The notes under the pieces: generated by a model | What the model was told of the DNA's origin: nothing | Seen by the model: the letters and a program-made list of their open reading frames with translations, nothing else | Databases searched by the model: none | Translations under genes and position numbers: made by a program | Shown here: piece by piece, positions 1-8,138 of the stretch | How positions within the stretch are numbered: position 1 is the first letter of the stretch | How the letters are laid out: the number at the start of each line of letters is the position of its first letter | NCBI GenBank assembly: GCA_965223725.1 | Contig: CBDCXE010000001.1 | Location: 62,001 to 126,000, forward strand | DNA: 64,000 nucleotides | DNA from: CBDCXE01 sp965223725 [NCBI: Nitrospinota bacterium] | GTDB taxonomy: Bacteria; Nitrospinota_A; UBA7883 | Direction: 5' to 3'

Positions 1-2
1 TG

Positions 3-458
3 ATGACCAACATCGCCGGTGTATACTCGGCTGGTGACATAGCGGTCCGTGATGTGGGCGGGAAAAAAATACCGTGCCGGACCTGGCTGACCGCCGCCAT
101 GCAGGGCAAAGCGGCCGGGGCGAATATGGCCGACGCAAATGCGCCCTTCGAAGAGCAAGTGTTCTTCAACGCAAGCCACGCCTATAAATCGTTATACGCT
201 GTGATCGGCCAGTTCAATCACCCGGAAGGTGAAAAAGTGGAGCATGTCACGCTCGGCTGCAAAGCGGGCGAATATGGCAAAATAATCGTGGAAAACGGCA
301 GGGTGATCGGGGGCATGCTGGTGGGGCATGTGGCGCCGGCGTGGGACATATATAATGCCATAGAAAATAATGTGGAAGTGGATATCGAAAAATTGCGCGG
401 GTTGGACACAACACGGCTGTATGAAGCGCTGACGGGCGCGCCTGCGCTGCTTTTTTAA
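3..458 (+). CDS. FAD-dependent pyridine nucleotide oxidoreductase, C-terminal part (5' end outside window)
   Basis: This is the last 151 residues of a flavoprotein whose beginning lies upstream of the window; the first Met visible is probably internal. The opening GVYSAGDIA is the C-terminal FAD-binding motif of class I/II pyridine nucleotide-disulfide oxidoreductases, in which Asp contacts the flavin ribityl chain. It is followed by the usual helix with a QGKAAGANMA-like stretch. The tail resembles the C-terminal domain of nitrite reductase-like or rubredoxin reductase-like enzymes. The stop is 18 bp before the aldehyde dehydrogenase, so the two are likely co-transcribed and may act on linked redox steps. 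The substrate cannot be read from this fragment. Confidence 0.75.
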   Translation: MTNIAGVYSAGDIAVRDVGGKKIPCRTWLTAAMQGKAAGANMADANAPFEEQVFFNASHAYKSLYAVIGQFNHPEGEKVEHVTLGCKAGEYGKIIVENGRVIGGMLVGHVAPAWDIYNAIENNVEVDIEKLRGLDTTRLYEALTGAPALLF

Positions 459-476
459 TTTGCTCGGGGATCGAAA

Positions 477-1898
477 ATGAAAAAGTACAAAATTCTGATC
501 GGGTCGGAATGGATCGACACCGGCCAGAAAATGAAAGTGATCAACCCATACAACAATCGAGACATCGCCACCGTATGCGTCGGCGGCGAACGGGAGGTCG
601 ACCAGGCGATCAAGGTTGCTTTGCGGGCCTTCGAGACCACCAGGACCATGTCGAGCAAGGAAGTCTCCGGCCTGTTAAAGCGCGTATGCCACGGCATCAT
701 CCGCCGCCGCGAAGAGTTCGTAAACTCGATCATCGCCGAGGCGGGCAAACCGAAAGCGTTGGCGGAGCAGGAGGTGGACAGGAGCACCACCACATTCTCC
801 ATAGCCAGCGAGGAAGCGTCGCGCATCGTCGGCGAATATCTGCCCATCGATATCGACGACCGTTCGGAGGGACGTGTGGCGATCACACGGCGGTTTCCTG
901 TGGGTGTGGTGGGATGCATCACGCCGTTTAATTTTCCGCTGAACCTGGTGGCGCACAAGGTGGCCCCGGCCATCGCGGCGCGCAACTGCATCGTGCTGAA
1001 ACCGGCCAGCAAAACCCCGATCACTGCGCTGTTGCTGGGCGAAGTGCTGTTGGAAGCGGGCATGACGCCGGGGCAGCTCAACATCGTGCCGTGCAAAGGC
1101 AGCGTGGGCGAAGCATTGGCGACGGATAGCCGGGTGGCCAAGCTGACCTTCACCGGCAGCCCGGACGTGGGGTGGCGGCTGAAAAATATCGCGGGCAGGA
1201 AAAAGGTGACACTGGAGCTGGGGGGCAACGCCGCGGTGGTGGTGCACAGCGACGCCGACCTGAAATGGGCCGTGCCGCGGATCGTGGCGGGGGCGTATGG
1301 CTATGCGGGCCAGACCTGCATCAGCGTCCAGCGGATCCTGATCCACAAATCGATCTATGATAAAACAGTGAAGGCGTTGGTCAAGGAGATCAAAACCAAC
1401 GCCAGGACCGGCGCCCCGGCAAGCGACAAGGTGATGGCCGGACCGATGATCGACAAGGCGTCGCTGGATAAAATCGGCGAGTGGGTGCGCGAGGCGTGCG
1501 ACGATGGCGCGAAGATACTGGTCGGCGGCAAAAAGAAAGGGCGCGGCTATATGCCGACGTTGCTGTCGAACGTGAAGCGGAACATGCGCGTGGTGTGCAG
1601 CGAGGTGTTCGCGCCGGTGGCCACAGTGCAAAGTTACGGGACGTTCGATCAGGCGATGCGTATGATCAACGACTCTGATTTCGGGTTGCAGGCGGGGGTG
1701 TTCACTAACGACATAAACCTTGCGTTCCAGGCGTTTGAACAGGCGGATGTGGGCGGCGTGATCATCAACGACTTCCCCACGTTCCGGGTGGACAACATGC
1801 CGTATGGCGGCGTAAAGGATTCCGGCCTGGGCCGGGAGGGTGTGAAATACGCCATCGAGGAGATGACCGAGATGAAAGTTATGGTTATCAAAAAGTAG
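477..1898 (+). CDS. NAD(P)-dependent aldehyde dehydrogenase
   Basis: A 473-residue protein of the ALDH superfamily, which oxidises aldehydes to acids (or acyl intermediates) with NAD(P)+. Motifs in order: the cofactor-pocket segment ITPFNFPLN near residue 150, KPASKTP near 182, FTGSPDVGW near 225, the general-base motif LELGG with Glu247, and the nucleophile in GQTCIS with Cys281. The Glu-Cys spacing is normal. The last part has the usual PYGGVKDSGLGREG signature near residue 445. Full family length. It follows a flavin oxidoreductase closely. The sequence is closest in style to lactaldehyde or non-phosphorylating glyceraldehyde-3-phosphate dehydrogenases, but the substrate is not determined. 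Confidence 0.92.
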   Translation: MKKYKILIGSEWIDTGQKMKVINPYNNRDIATVCVGGEREVDQAIKVALRAFETTRTMSSKEVSGLLKRVCHGIIRRREEFVNSIIAEAGKPKALAEQEVDRSTTTFSIASEEASRIVGEYLPIDIDDRSEGRVAITRRFPVGVVGCITPFNFPLNLVAHKVAPAIAARNCIVLKPASKTPITALLLGEVLLEAGMTPGQLNIVPCKGSVGEALATDSRVAKLTFTGSPDVGWRLKNIAGRKKVTLELGGNAAVVVHSDADLKWAVPRIVAGAYGYAGQTCISVQRILIHKSIYDKTVKALVKEIKTNARTGAPASDKVMAGPMIDKASLDKIGEWVREACDDGAKILVGGKKKGRGYMPTLLSNVKRNMRVVCSEVFAPVATVQSYGTFDQAMRMINDSDFGLQAGVFTNDINLAFQAFEQADVGGVIINDFPTFRVDNMPYGGVKDSGLGREGVKYAIEEMTEMKVMVIKK

Positions 1899-1911
1899 GA
1901 AGTGTACTTCC
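1898..1911 (+). terminator. Small hairpin after aldehyde dehydrogenase
   Basis: GGAAGT-GT-ACTTCC is a perfect inverted repeat that begins on the last base of the ALDH stop codon and is followed by ATGTTTTA. The stem is only 6 bp and the T-run is imperfect, so it is a weak terminator candidate. Just downstream, 1931-1944 is a perfect AT-only palindrome (ATTAATATATTAAT), 12 bp before the next gene. Confidence 0.3.
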
Positions 1912-1955
1912 ATGTTTTACCTATAGTTATATTAATATATTAATGTTATTTATCG

Positions 1956-2690
1956 ATGTTTAGCAACAGAAGGCCTGGGCTGCTGTGGAACTCGAAGCTG
2001 CTCTACATTTGGCTTCCTGCTGTCATCTTTCTGTTCCCTCACCTGTTTTTAATTGTGGGTGGATATGACACGTGGATCATGCCGGACCCGAGGGAATACG
2101 GATTTGTGGAAAACGCGACTGCGTTCTTTTTCCTGGCGGCGGGTGTCTATGCGTTCTATCTGGCGATGGTTGTAACGGAGAAGCATACACCGCGATTGGT
2201 TCTTGCCGCCATGCTGTTCATAGGCGCCGGGGCGATCTTCGTGGCGCTGGAAGAGGTCAGCTATGGCCAGCACTGGATGAACTACAACACGCCGGAATGG
2301 TTCCTGGAGCATAACAAGAACAAGGAGCTGAACCTGCATAACCTGGGCGAGGACCTGCCGGCATACGCCATGCGCACCGTCGGATATATTGTGGTGACGC
2401 TGGCCGGGATCATTGCGCCGATGATCGGGTGGCTCATCGATATACGCTTGCGCCCCGGCGTCATCCTTTACTATTTCATACCCACATGCTGGATCATCGC
2501 GCCCAGCCTGTTCCACCTGTTCGCCAATCTGCCGAAGACATTGATCTCGCTCTTTCCGGGCGGCGCCGGTTTTGTCGAATCGAGCTACTATTTCAGCGAG
2601 TCGGGCGAGTATGAAGAATATATGCTGGGAGTATGGGTTTTTCTGTTCCTGGTGATGATTCACAGGGCAATAATACTGGCCAGAAAATAA
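1956..2690 (+). CDS. Polytopic membrane protein of unknown function
   Basis: A 244-residue protein with about six hydrophobic segments (roughly residues 15-35, 48-70, 80-100, 138-158, 170-188 and 220-240). Between the third and fourth lies a conserved-looking soluble stretch containing EEVSYGQHW, a TPEWFLEHN segment and LNLHNL. The combination of EE-x-S-x-GQ and LHNL is known to me from a widespread family of uncharacterised bacterial membrane proteins; no function is established. The stop codon overlaps the next start (TAATG at 2688-2692), so it is translationally coupled to the GT2 gene. It probably contributes to the same lipid-linked glycan process. Confidence 0.75.
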   Translation: MFSNRRPGLLWNSKLLYIWLPAVIFLFPHLFLIVGGYDTWIMPDPREYGFVENATAFFFLAAGVYAFYLAMVVTEKHTPRLVLAAMLFIGAGAIFVALEEVSYGQHWMNYNTPEWFLEHNKNKELNLHNLGEDLPAYAMRTVGYIVVTLAGIIAPMIGWLIDIRLRPGVILYYFIPTCWIIAPSLFHLFANLPKTLISLFPGGAGFVESSYYFSESGEYEEYMLGVWVFLFLVMIHRAIILARK

Positions 2691-3592
2691 TGAAATATAC
2701 GATCATCGCCCCGGCCTATAACGAAGCCGAAAACGTGGCGCCGCTGGTGGACAAGATCACCGAAGCGATGGAGAAGGTGGGCGGGAAGTATGAGATAATG
2801 ATCATCGACGACGGCTCCACCGACGAGACTTTTGAAAACCTGCGGCTGCTGCAGGAACGATACGACACCCTGACCGTGATCTCGCTGATGGAAAACAGCG
2901 GCCAGACCGTCGCCTATCAGGCAGGGTTCGACCATGCCAAAGGAGAGCGGATCGTCACCATGGACAGCGACCTGGAGAAAGACCCGGCCTATATCCTGGA
3001 TATGATCGAGAAGATGGACGCTGAAAACCTGGACATCGTATATTTCCGCAAGGAGTATGTGGATGTGCCGCTCAAGCGCAAGCTCGCATCGAAAGCGGCC
3101 AACGTGTTCCGGCGGATCGTCACCGGGGACGAGGCGGAGGATGTGGGCAGCACCTATCTGCTCTACCGCGAAAACTTTCTGAAGGGGCGCAACTATACCT
3201 CCGGCTTCCATCGGTTTTTCATCGGGTTTATGGAGGTGGAGGGGCGGACGATGGGCCATGTGGAGGGCAAGGTCTATGTGCGGCCCCACGGCGTGACCAA
3301 ATATACCAACTGGGGCCGGCTGAAGCAGGGGCTGTCCGACCTGTTCTTTTTCTATCTCTATAAAAATAAGCGGATCAATGCTATCCGGCTCATCATCGGC
3401 GCCTCGGTTATAACGGCGCTGGTGTTGGTGGCGCCCGTTCACTGGCTGATAAAGTCTTCTGTCCTGGCGCTGTTTCTGTTGATCATCGGTTTTCTGGCGG
3501 CGCTCTCTCTGCACTCCGTTCATCTGCTGGTCCAGATGCGCAGGCTGCCATATCGCATTAAAGAGGTCTGGCCATCACGAAACCGGAAATGA
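2690..3592 (+). CDS. GT2 family glycosyltransferase (polyprenyl-phosphate type) with C-terminal membrane helices
   Basis: Start chosen at ATG 2690 (MKYTIIAPAYNEAENV) because the GT-A fold begins immediately and the ATG overlaps the upstream stop; an in-frame upstream start at 2633 would add 19 residues inside the previous gene. The 300-residue protein has the nucleotide-sugar motif IIDDGSTDET near residue 40 and the metal-binding DSD near 88 (MDSDLEKDP). Two hydrophobic helices lie near residues 245-290. This is the architecture of DPM1/ArnC/GtrB-like enzymes that move a sugar from a nucleotide donor to polyprenyl phosphate at the inner membrane. The next gene is a GT39 transferase that would use such a lipid-linked donor. 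The sugar is unknown. Confidence 0.88.
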   Translation: MKYTIIAPAYNEAENVAPLVDKITEAMEKVGGKYEIMIIDDGSTDETFENLRLLQERYDTLTVISLMENSGQTVAYQAGFDHAKGERIVTMDSDLEKDPAYILDMIEKMDAENLDIVYFRKEYVDVPLKRKLASKAANVFRRIVTGDEAEDVGSTYLLYRENFLKGRNYTSGFHRFFIGFMEVEGRTMGHVEGKVYVRPHGVTKYTNWGRLKQGLSDLFFFYLYKNKRINAIRLIIGASVITALVLVAPVHWLIKSSVLALFLLIIGFLAALSLHSVHLLVQMRRLPYRIKEVWPSRNRK

Positions 3593-5172
3593 GAATCGAC
3601 GGGTTCCAGGCAGCCGCCATCGGCTTGATTATCGCCTCGTTGCTTATGGCGTTCATCGGCCTGGGCAGCAAGACGTTCTGGGCCAGCCACGCCGAATCGC
3701 GCCGGGCGGAGATCGCGCGGAACATGATCGACAGCAGCGACTATCTGGTCCCGCAGGTCAATGGCCAACCGATCCTGACCAAGCCTCCGCTCTATTACTG
3801 GACTGTGGCGCTTGCATTCAAGGGCGCCGGCCGGTTCACGGAGGGCATCGCCCGCATACCTTCGGCGGTGTTCGGGTTGATGACGTTGGCGCTGGTGTTC
3901 ATGCTGGGCGCTATGTTGTACGACCAGGCGGCGGGGCTCTATGCATCGGCGGTGTTGGCCACGTCATATCTTTTCTCGTTTTTCATGCGGTTTGCAGAGC
4001 TGGATATGACGTTCACTTTTTTTATCACGCTTTCGTTCTATTTCCTCGCGCGGCTTAATGGCGAGCCCACGACGATATGGGGCGTTCTGTTCTGGGTCGG
4101 CGCCGGGCTGGCGTTCATGGTCAAGGGCCCGTTCGCTCTGCTTTATCCGCTGGGGGGATATTTTGCGCTGTTGGTGTTGGAGAGGGATGGCGCGCTCTCA
4201 AAGCTGAAAGCGGTTTTTCAGCCGCGCGGGTTGCTGCTGTTCCTGGCTATCGTTGCCCCCTGGTTCCTCTACGTTCTTTTCTACACCGAGGCGGGCGCCG
4301 TGTTCATGGAGGAGGCGGCGCGCCGGGTGATCGACCGGAGGGGGCAGGACCGCGGCTATTTCTACTATTTCGAGAGCCTGGGCAATTTCGCACCCTGGGT
4401 TTTGCTACTGCCCTTCGCCATCTATTGGGCAATCCGGCGCGACTTTAGACAAAGCGGTTTCGCCCTGGCGTGGCTTGTCGTCGGGTTCGCGGTGGCATCG
4501 TTGATCAGCGCGAAGAACGCCCATTATATATTGCCGCTCTACCCTGCCATGGCGCTGCTGGTGGGGCGATACATCTCTGCGCAAACCGGGCGGAACAAAG
4601 CCTTACCGTGGGTTGCGCTGTTTTTCTGTATACTTTGCGCGATACTGCTCATCGCGCTTCCGTTCGCGCCATTAGTGAGCAACGAAGCGCCCGACGTTTC
4701 CATACCGCTCACCTTTTGTTTGGCGGCGGCTGCTGTCGCCCTGACCTGGTATGCCTATCAATACGCGAACGCTGGCGCCTTTCACCAAATGTGGGCCGCT
4801 GTATTTGCGGCGCTTTTCATATTGATCACCTTCGCCCACGCCCATGTGGTCCCCCGGCTCAACAACAGCAACTCGCACAAACCGTTCCTCCTCGAGGCGA
4901 AACGGATAGTCAAACCGGAAGATAAGCTCTGGATGTACAGGATCGAAAATTTTCAGGTGAGCTTCTATATGGAGCGTGTCGCGCCGGTGTTGTGGACCAA
5001 AGATGACCTGAAGCAAATATCGAAAGAGCCAAACAACGGCAAGCGCTATATAATAACGGAAGCCAGGTTTCGGGATGAGCTGGCCGGGGTCGAAGTATTG
5101 GAGGATAACGATTATAATGCGACGAGCCAGTCGAAGCGTGACGAAAAGTTTGTGATGATAGCAATAGACTGA
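3589..5172 (+). CDS. ArnT/PMT-type (GT39) integral membrane glycosyltransferase
   Basis: A 527-residue polytopic protein whose ATG overlaps the GT2 stop by 4 bp (ATGA). After the first helix comes the periplasmic loop with ESRRAEIARNM and QPILTKPPLYYW, the acidic/Arg/KPP pattern typical of ArnT and related GT39 enzymes. About ten to eleven transmembrane segments follow up to residue 430, then a C-terminal soluble domain of about 90 residues. Enzymes of this family transfer a sugar from a polyprenyl-phosphate carrier to lipid A or proteins on the periplasmic side. Paired with the GT2 gene, it forms a synthase-plus-transferase couple. The acceptor is not known; no arn biosynthesis genes are present here, so 4-aminoarabinose is not supported. 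Confidence 0.85.
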   Translation: MRIDGFQAAAIGLIIASLLMAFIGLGSKTFWASHAESRRAEIARNMIDSSDYLVPQVNGQPILTKPPLYYWTVALAFKGAGRFTEGIARIPSAVFGLMTLALVFMLGAMLYDQAAGLYASAVLATSYLFSFFMRFAELDMTFTFFITLSFYFLARLNGEPTTIWGVLFWVGAGLAFMVKGPFALLYPLGGYFALLVLERDGALSKLKAVFQPRGLLLFLAIVAPWFLYVLFYTEAGAVFMEEAARRVIDRRGQDRGYFYYFESLGNFAPWVLLLPFAIYWAIRRDFRQSGFALAWLVVGFAVASLISAKNAHYILPLYPAMALLVGRYISAQTGRNKALPWVALFFCILCAILLIALPFAPLVSNEAPDVSIPLTFCLAAAAVALTWYAYQYANAGAFHQMWAAVFAALFILITFAHAHVVPRLNNSNSHKPFLLEAKRIVKPEDKLWMYRIENFQVSFYMERVAPVLWTKDDLKQISKEPNNGKRYIITEARFRDELAGVEVLEDNDYNATSQSKRDEKFVMIAID

Positions 5173-5176
5173 CAGA

Positions 5177-6271
5177 ATGATAATGAAAGCAACTGACAGC
5201 GTCTGGATGGAGCGCGCCATCACCCTCGCCCGGAAGGGTAAAGGACGCACATCGCCCAACCCCGCCGTGGGCGCGGTGATCGTCAAAAAGGGCGCAATCA
5301 TCGGTGAGGGCTGGCACAAAAAAGCAGGCGCCCCGCACGCGGAGGCGGCGGCGTTGAAATCATGCAAAACCAGCCCACAAGGCGCCACCATTTATGTGAC
5401 CCTGGAGCCGTGCAACCATCATGGCAGAACGCCGCCCTGCGCGGAGGCAATCATCGAGTCAGGCATCCGTGAAGTGGTCATCGGGGCAAAAGATCGGTCA
5501 CCCAAAAAAGGGCGTAAAGGAATCGAGGCGCTCCGTCGCGCGGGTGTAAAAGTGCGCACCGCTGTTATGGAAGCTGAATGCGAACGGCTGATAGAAGATT
5601 TCAATAAACACTCGACCACCGCCCTCCCCTTTTTCACGTTGAAAGCCGCGCTGACACTGGATGGGAAGATCGCCACGCGGACCGGCGATTCGAAATGGAT
5701 AAGTTCGCCACAGTCGCGCCGACTGGTCCACCAGCTCCGTAATGAGTCGGACGCCATCATCGTCGGTGTCGATACTGTGATCGCCGATGATCCGCTGCTG
5801 ACGGTGCGGCATGGCCAGCCACGGAAAAACCCGCTCCGTGTTATTGTCGACAGCCAGCTTAAGATCCCTGCAAAATCAAAAATAGTTAAAACGGCAAACG
5901 GCGTGCCCACCTTGGTTGTTACCACCCATACCGCTCCAGCGATGAAGGTAAAAACATTGGGAAAGGCTGGAGTCGAAGTAGTCACACTCCCGGCAAAGGT
6001 AGGGCGCGTCAACCTGCGGAAGCTCGCCGAGCTGCTGGGCGAACGTAATGTCATGGGCGCCATGGTGGAAAGCGGCGGGCGACTGGCCTCGGCGTTCCTG
6101 GACGCCGGGCTGATCGACCGGGCGCTGTTTCATATCGCGCCGAAACTGGTTGGAGGAGACTACTGCGCTCTGAATGGCGCCGGTGTGGCGAAAATGGCGG
6201 AAGCGTGGCCCCTAACAAATATTGAAATCAGCAACTGTGGTGGTGACATTGTGGTTGAAGGAGTTTTATAG
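5177..6271 (+). CDS. ribD: RibD: bifunctional diaminohydroxyphosphoribosylaminopyrimidine deaminase / reductase
   Basis: Catalyses the second and third steps of riboflavin synthesis: deamination of the pyrimidine, then NADPH-dependent reduction of the ribose. The N-terminal zinc deaminase domain (residues 1-145) shows the HAEAAAL zinc/glutamate motif and PCNHHGRTPPC with two cysteine ligands. The C-terminal RibD_C reductase domain (about 150-364) begins with FFTLKAALTLDGKIA. The length of 364 is normal. Start ATG 5177 lies 4 bp after the GT39 stop; Met3 at 5183 is an equally possible start. It is separated from the other riboflavin genes (ribE-ribBA-ribH at 58.9-61.3 kb). Confidence 0.96.
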   Translation: MIMKATDSVWMERAITLARKGKGRTSPNPAVGAVIVKKGAIIGEGWHKKAGAPHAEAAALKSCKTSPQGATIYVTLEPCNHHGRTPPCAEAIIESGIREVVIGAKDRSPKKGRKGIEALRRAGVKVRTAVMEAECERLIEDFNKHSTTALPFFTLKAALTLDGKIATRTGDSKWISSPQSRRLVHQLRNESDAIIVGVDTVIADDPLLTVRHGQPRKNPLRVIVDSQLKIPAKSKIVKTANGVPTLVVTTHTAPAMKVKTLGKAGVEVVTLPAKVGRVNLRKLAELLGERNVMGAMVESGGRLASAFLDAGLIDRALFHIAPKLVGGDYCALNGAGVAKMAEAWPLTNIEISNCGGDIVVEGVL

Positions 6272-6310
6272 GGGAGAGAGGCTGGGTAATGGATCACCGG
6301 CCAGTTCCCC
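6271..6310 (+). terminator. Candidate terminator after ribD
   Basis: GGGGA (6271-6275) can pair with TCCCC (6306-6310). Inside, GGCTGG (6280-6285) can pair with CCGGCC (6297-6302) using one G-T wobble. CAGTTTTATTTAT follows. The asymmetric bulge makes this a moderate-to-weak rho-independent terminator. Confidence 0.35.
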
Positions 6311-6387
6311 CAGTTTTATTTATATCGATATATTGCTATTATTATCATATAGTTAATAATAATTATTAAAGCTGTTTAGATACCATT

Positions 6388-6441
6388 CCACAAATCCCTC
6401 AAATGCCTCATATGCCTCAAATGCTTCAAATCCCTCACCTG
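6388..6441. repeat. 9-bp tandem repeat, six imperfect units
   Basis: Consecutive 9-mers read CCACAAATC, CCTCAAATG, CCTCATATG, CCTCAAATG, CTTCAAATC and CCTCACCTG. The last unit is also the first 9 bases of the dispersed repeat at 6433. It lies in a gene-free region, so a coding explanation is unlikely. Confidence 0.8.
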
Positions 6442-6503
6442 CCATTTGCCTTTAACTTATTCTCTTGTAACCTTGTACTTAATGCGGCAAAGGCCGCAGA
6501 AAC
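6433..6503. repeat. Dispersed intergenic repeat, copy A, with hairpin
   Basis: Aligned without gaps to 58770-58840, about 43 of the first 52 bases are identical, including CTCTTGTAACC and TACTTAATG. Directly after this lies GCGGC-AAAG-GCCGC (6484-6497). At the same offset copy B has GCAAC-GCAA-GTTGC, so the stem is kept while two base pairs change from G-C to A-T. Beyond about 6503 the similarity fades. Confidence 0.75.
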
Positions 6504-6794
6504 GGAAACCAAATGGAAGTGGGCCGGTTGATATGGATAAGCAAACAGAAAGACAGTTCCATTTATCCCGGCAGTTCCATTGCCCTGGCCACGCCAGCGG
6601 CACGGGCTGCAGAGAGTCAGAATAGGAGAAAAATTATGACTATAAAGAAATATAGCTGCCGCGACCCGGCGTAACATGCGTGAAACATCTGTCGCGAATC
6701 GGGGCAGGTTAAGGTGGACAAACCATGAAACGGGTATATCCACCGATCCCGACACGGTATTTGCCCTGCCTGCTGCAGCGCAATCATGTAATAT

Positions 6795-8138
6795 ATGCGA
6801 ATGTTTTATATTGCGATTGTAGGAAGGCCCAATGTGGGCAAGTCGACACTGTTCAACAAGATAGTCGGCGCCCGGTCGGCTATTGTAGATGATATGCCCG
6901 GCGTGACCCGGGACCGGAACATCGCCATCACTGAAAGGGAAAACAGGCGTATTGGCGTGATCGATACCGGCGGGTTTGAGCCGGAATCAAAAGAGCTGAT
7001 CATGGCCCAGGCGCGGGAGCAGGCGATGATAGCCATAGAAGAAGCTGACGTTATCTTTCTGGTCGTCGACGGAGTTGAAGGCATGAACCCGGTGGATGAA
7101 GAGATCGCCCGGGTGTTGCGCAAATCGAACAAGCCTGTGCGGCTGGTGGTGAACAAGATCGATAACCCAGGCAGAGAACGGAATATCGATGAATTCAACC
7201 GGCTTGGGTTCGACACTGTCCATGCCGTCAGCGCAGAACACTCCATCGGCGTCGAAACGTTGTTGGAAGAAGTCGCCCTGCTCTATCCTGAAGAGGCGCA
7301 TCGCGCGGATGATGAAAAGAGCGGCGACCCAGTTCAGGTCGCGGTGGTGGGCAAGCCCAACGTAGGTAAATCGTCGCTGGTCAACAGCCTGATCGGCGCC
7401 GACCGGATGATGGTCAGCGATGCGGCGGGCACCACGCGCGACGCTGTCGATTCCGATATCGTCGTGGACGGGAAGCGCTATACCATCATAGACACTGCCG
7501 GTATTCGCAGGAAAGCGCGGGTGACCCAGAAGCTGGAGAAATATTCAGTGATCATGGCGATGAAAGCGATTGAACGCGCTGATGTGGTCATGCTGGTGAT
7601 CGACGCCACAGATGGTGTGGCCGCCCAGGAGGCGAAGATCGGTAGCTTGGTCGAGGACGCCGGCAAGGGCTGTGTGATCGTGGTGAACAAATGGGACGCC
7701 ATCGAAAAGGATGATAAAAGCACACTTCGATATGAGGAAGTCATTCGAGACCAGCTTGCTTTTCTGGCGCACGCGCCGATTGTTTTTGTATCGGCGGTCA
7801 CCGGCCAGCGCCTGGAGAATATATGGGGCGTGGTGGATGATGTGTATGCCCAGTGTAATAAACGAATAGGCTCTGGTCGACTGAACAGGTTGATGGAATC
7901 GTTTATCAAACGAAAACCGCTGTCGATGTATCACAACAAACGGGTGAAGATCTATTACGCGACGCAAGCCTCCGTTCGGCCGCCAACGTTTGTGTTCATG
8001 TCCAACCTGCCTAAGGGTATACACTTTTCATATAAGCGTTACCTGGCAAACAGATTGCGGGAAGATGCCGGGTTCGATAAATCCCCGGTACGCATGATAT
8101 TCAGAAAACCGCCGGGGCGCAGGACAGAGAAGCGTTAG
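6795..8138 (+). CDS. der: Der (EngA), tandem-domain ribosome biogenesis GTPase
   Basis: A 447-residue protein needed for 50S subunit maturation. Two GTPase domains in tandem are visible. The first has the P-loop GRPNVGKST near residue 10, switch DTGGF near 57 and NKID near 119; the second has GKPNVGKSS near 186, DTAG near 234 and NKWD near 300. A C-terminal KH-like domain (about 350-447) binds rRNA. Met1 at 6795 and Met3 at 6801 are both possible; the fold starts at FYIAIVG right after Met3. It is monocistronic as far as visible, and its stop abuts the stop of serS on the other strand. Confidence 0.97.
   Translation: MRMFYIAIVGRPNVGKSTLFNKIVGARSAIVDDMPGVTRDRNIAITERENRRIGVIDTGGFEPESKELIMAQAREQAMIAIEEADVIFLVVDGVEGMNPVDEEIARVLRKSNKPVRLVVNKIDNPGRERNIDEFNRLGFDTVHAVSAEHSIGVETLLEEVALLYPEEAHRADDEKSGDPVQVAVVGKPNVGKSSLVNSLIGADRMMVSDAAGTTRDAVDSDIVVDGKRYTIIDTAGIRRKARVTQKLEKYSVIMAMKAIERADVVMLVIDATDGVAAQEAKIGSLVEDAGKGCVIVVNKWDAIEKDDKSTLRYEEVIRDQLAFLAHAPIVFVSAVTGQRLENIWGVVDDVYAQCNKRIGSGRLNRLMESFIKRKPLSMYHNKRVKIYYATQASVRPPTFVFMSNLPKGIHFSYKRYLANRLREDAGFDKSPVRMIFRKPPGRRTEKR

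Larger units (their letters stand above)
6272..6794. other. 523-bp stretch without a convincing gene
   Basis: It holds the ribD terminator candidate, an AT-rich block (6315-6370, including the 12-bp palindrome TATATCGATATA at 6321-6332), a 9-bp tandem repeat (6388-6441) and one copy of a dispersed repeat with a hairpin (6433-6503). A minus-strand reading frame at 6435-6755 has a composition unlike its neighbours and no recognisable domain; its last 15 codons resemble those of a frame at the second repeat copy near 58.77 kb, so it may be a remnant. A 12-codon plus-strand micro-frame at 6636-6674 has a good AGGAG (6624-6628) 7 bp upstream. No promoter for der could be assigned. Confidence 0.5.

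Noticed and set aside
675-1913. Long minus-strand frame opposite the aldehyde dehydrogenase
   Set aside because: His/Arg/Gln-rich composition typical of an antisense shadow of a coding strand; the plus-strand ALDH has all catalytic motifs.
3589-5172. Assigning the GT39 enzyme as ArnT for 4-aminoarabinose
   Set aside because: No arnA, arnB or arnD genes are nearby, and the GT2 partner is generic; the acceptor and sugar remain open.
6435-6755. Minus-strand reading frame of 106 codons between ribD and der
   Set aside because: No known domain and low-complexity repeats at its 3' end. Only its final 15 codons resemble anything, namely the frame at the second repeat copy. Kept as part of the repeat discussion and not as a gene.
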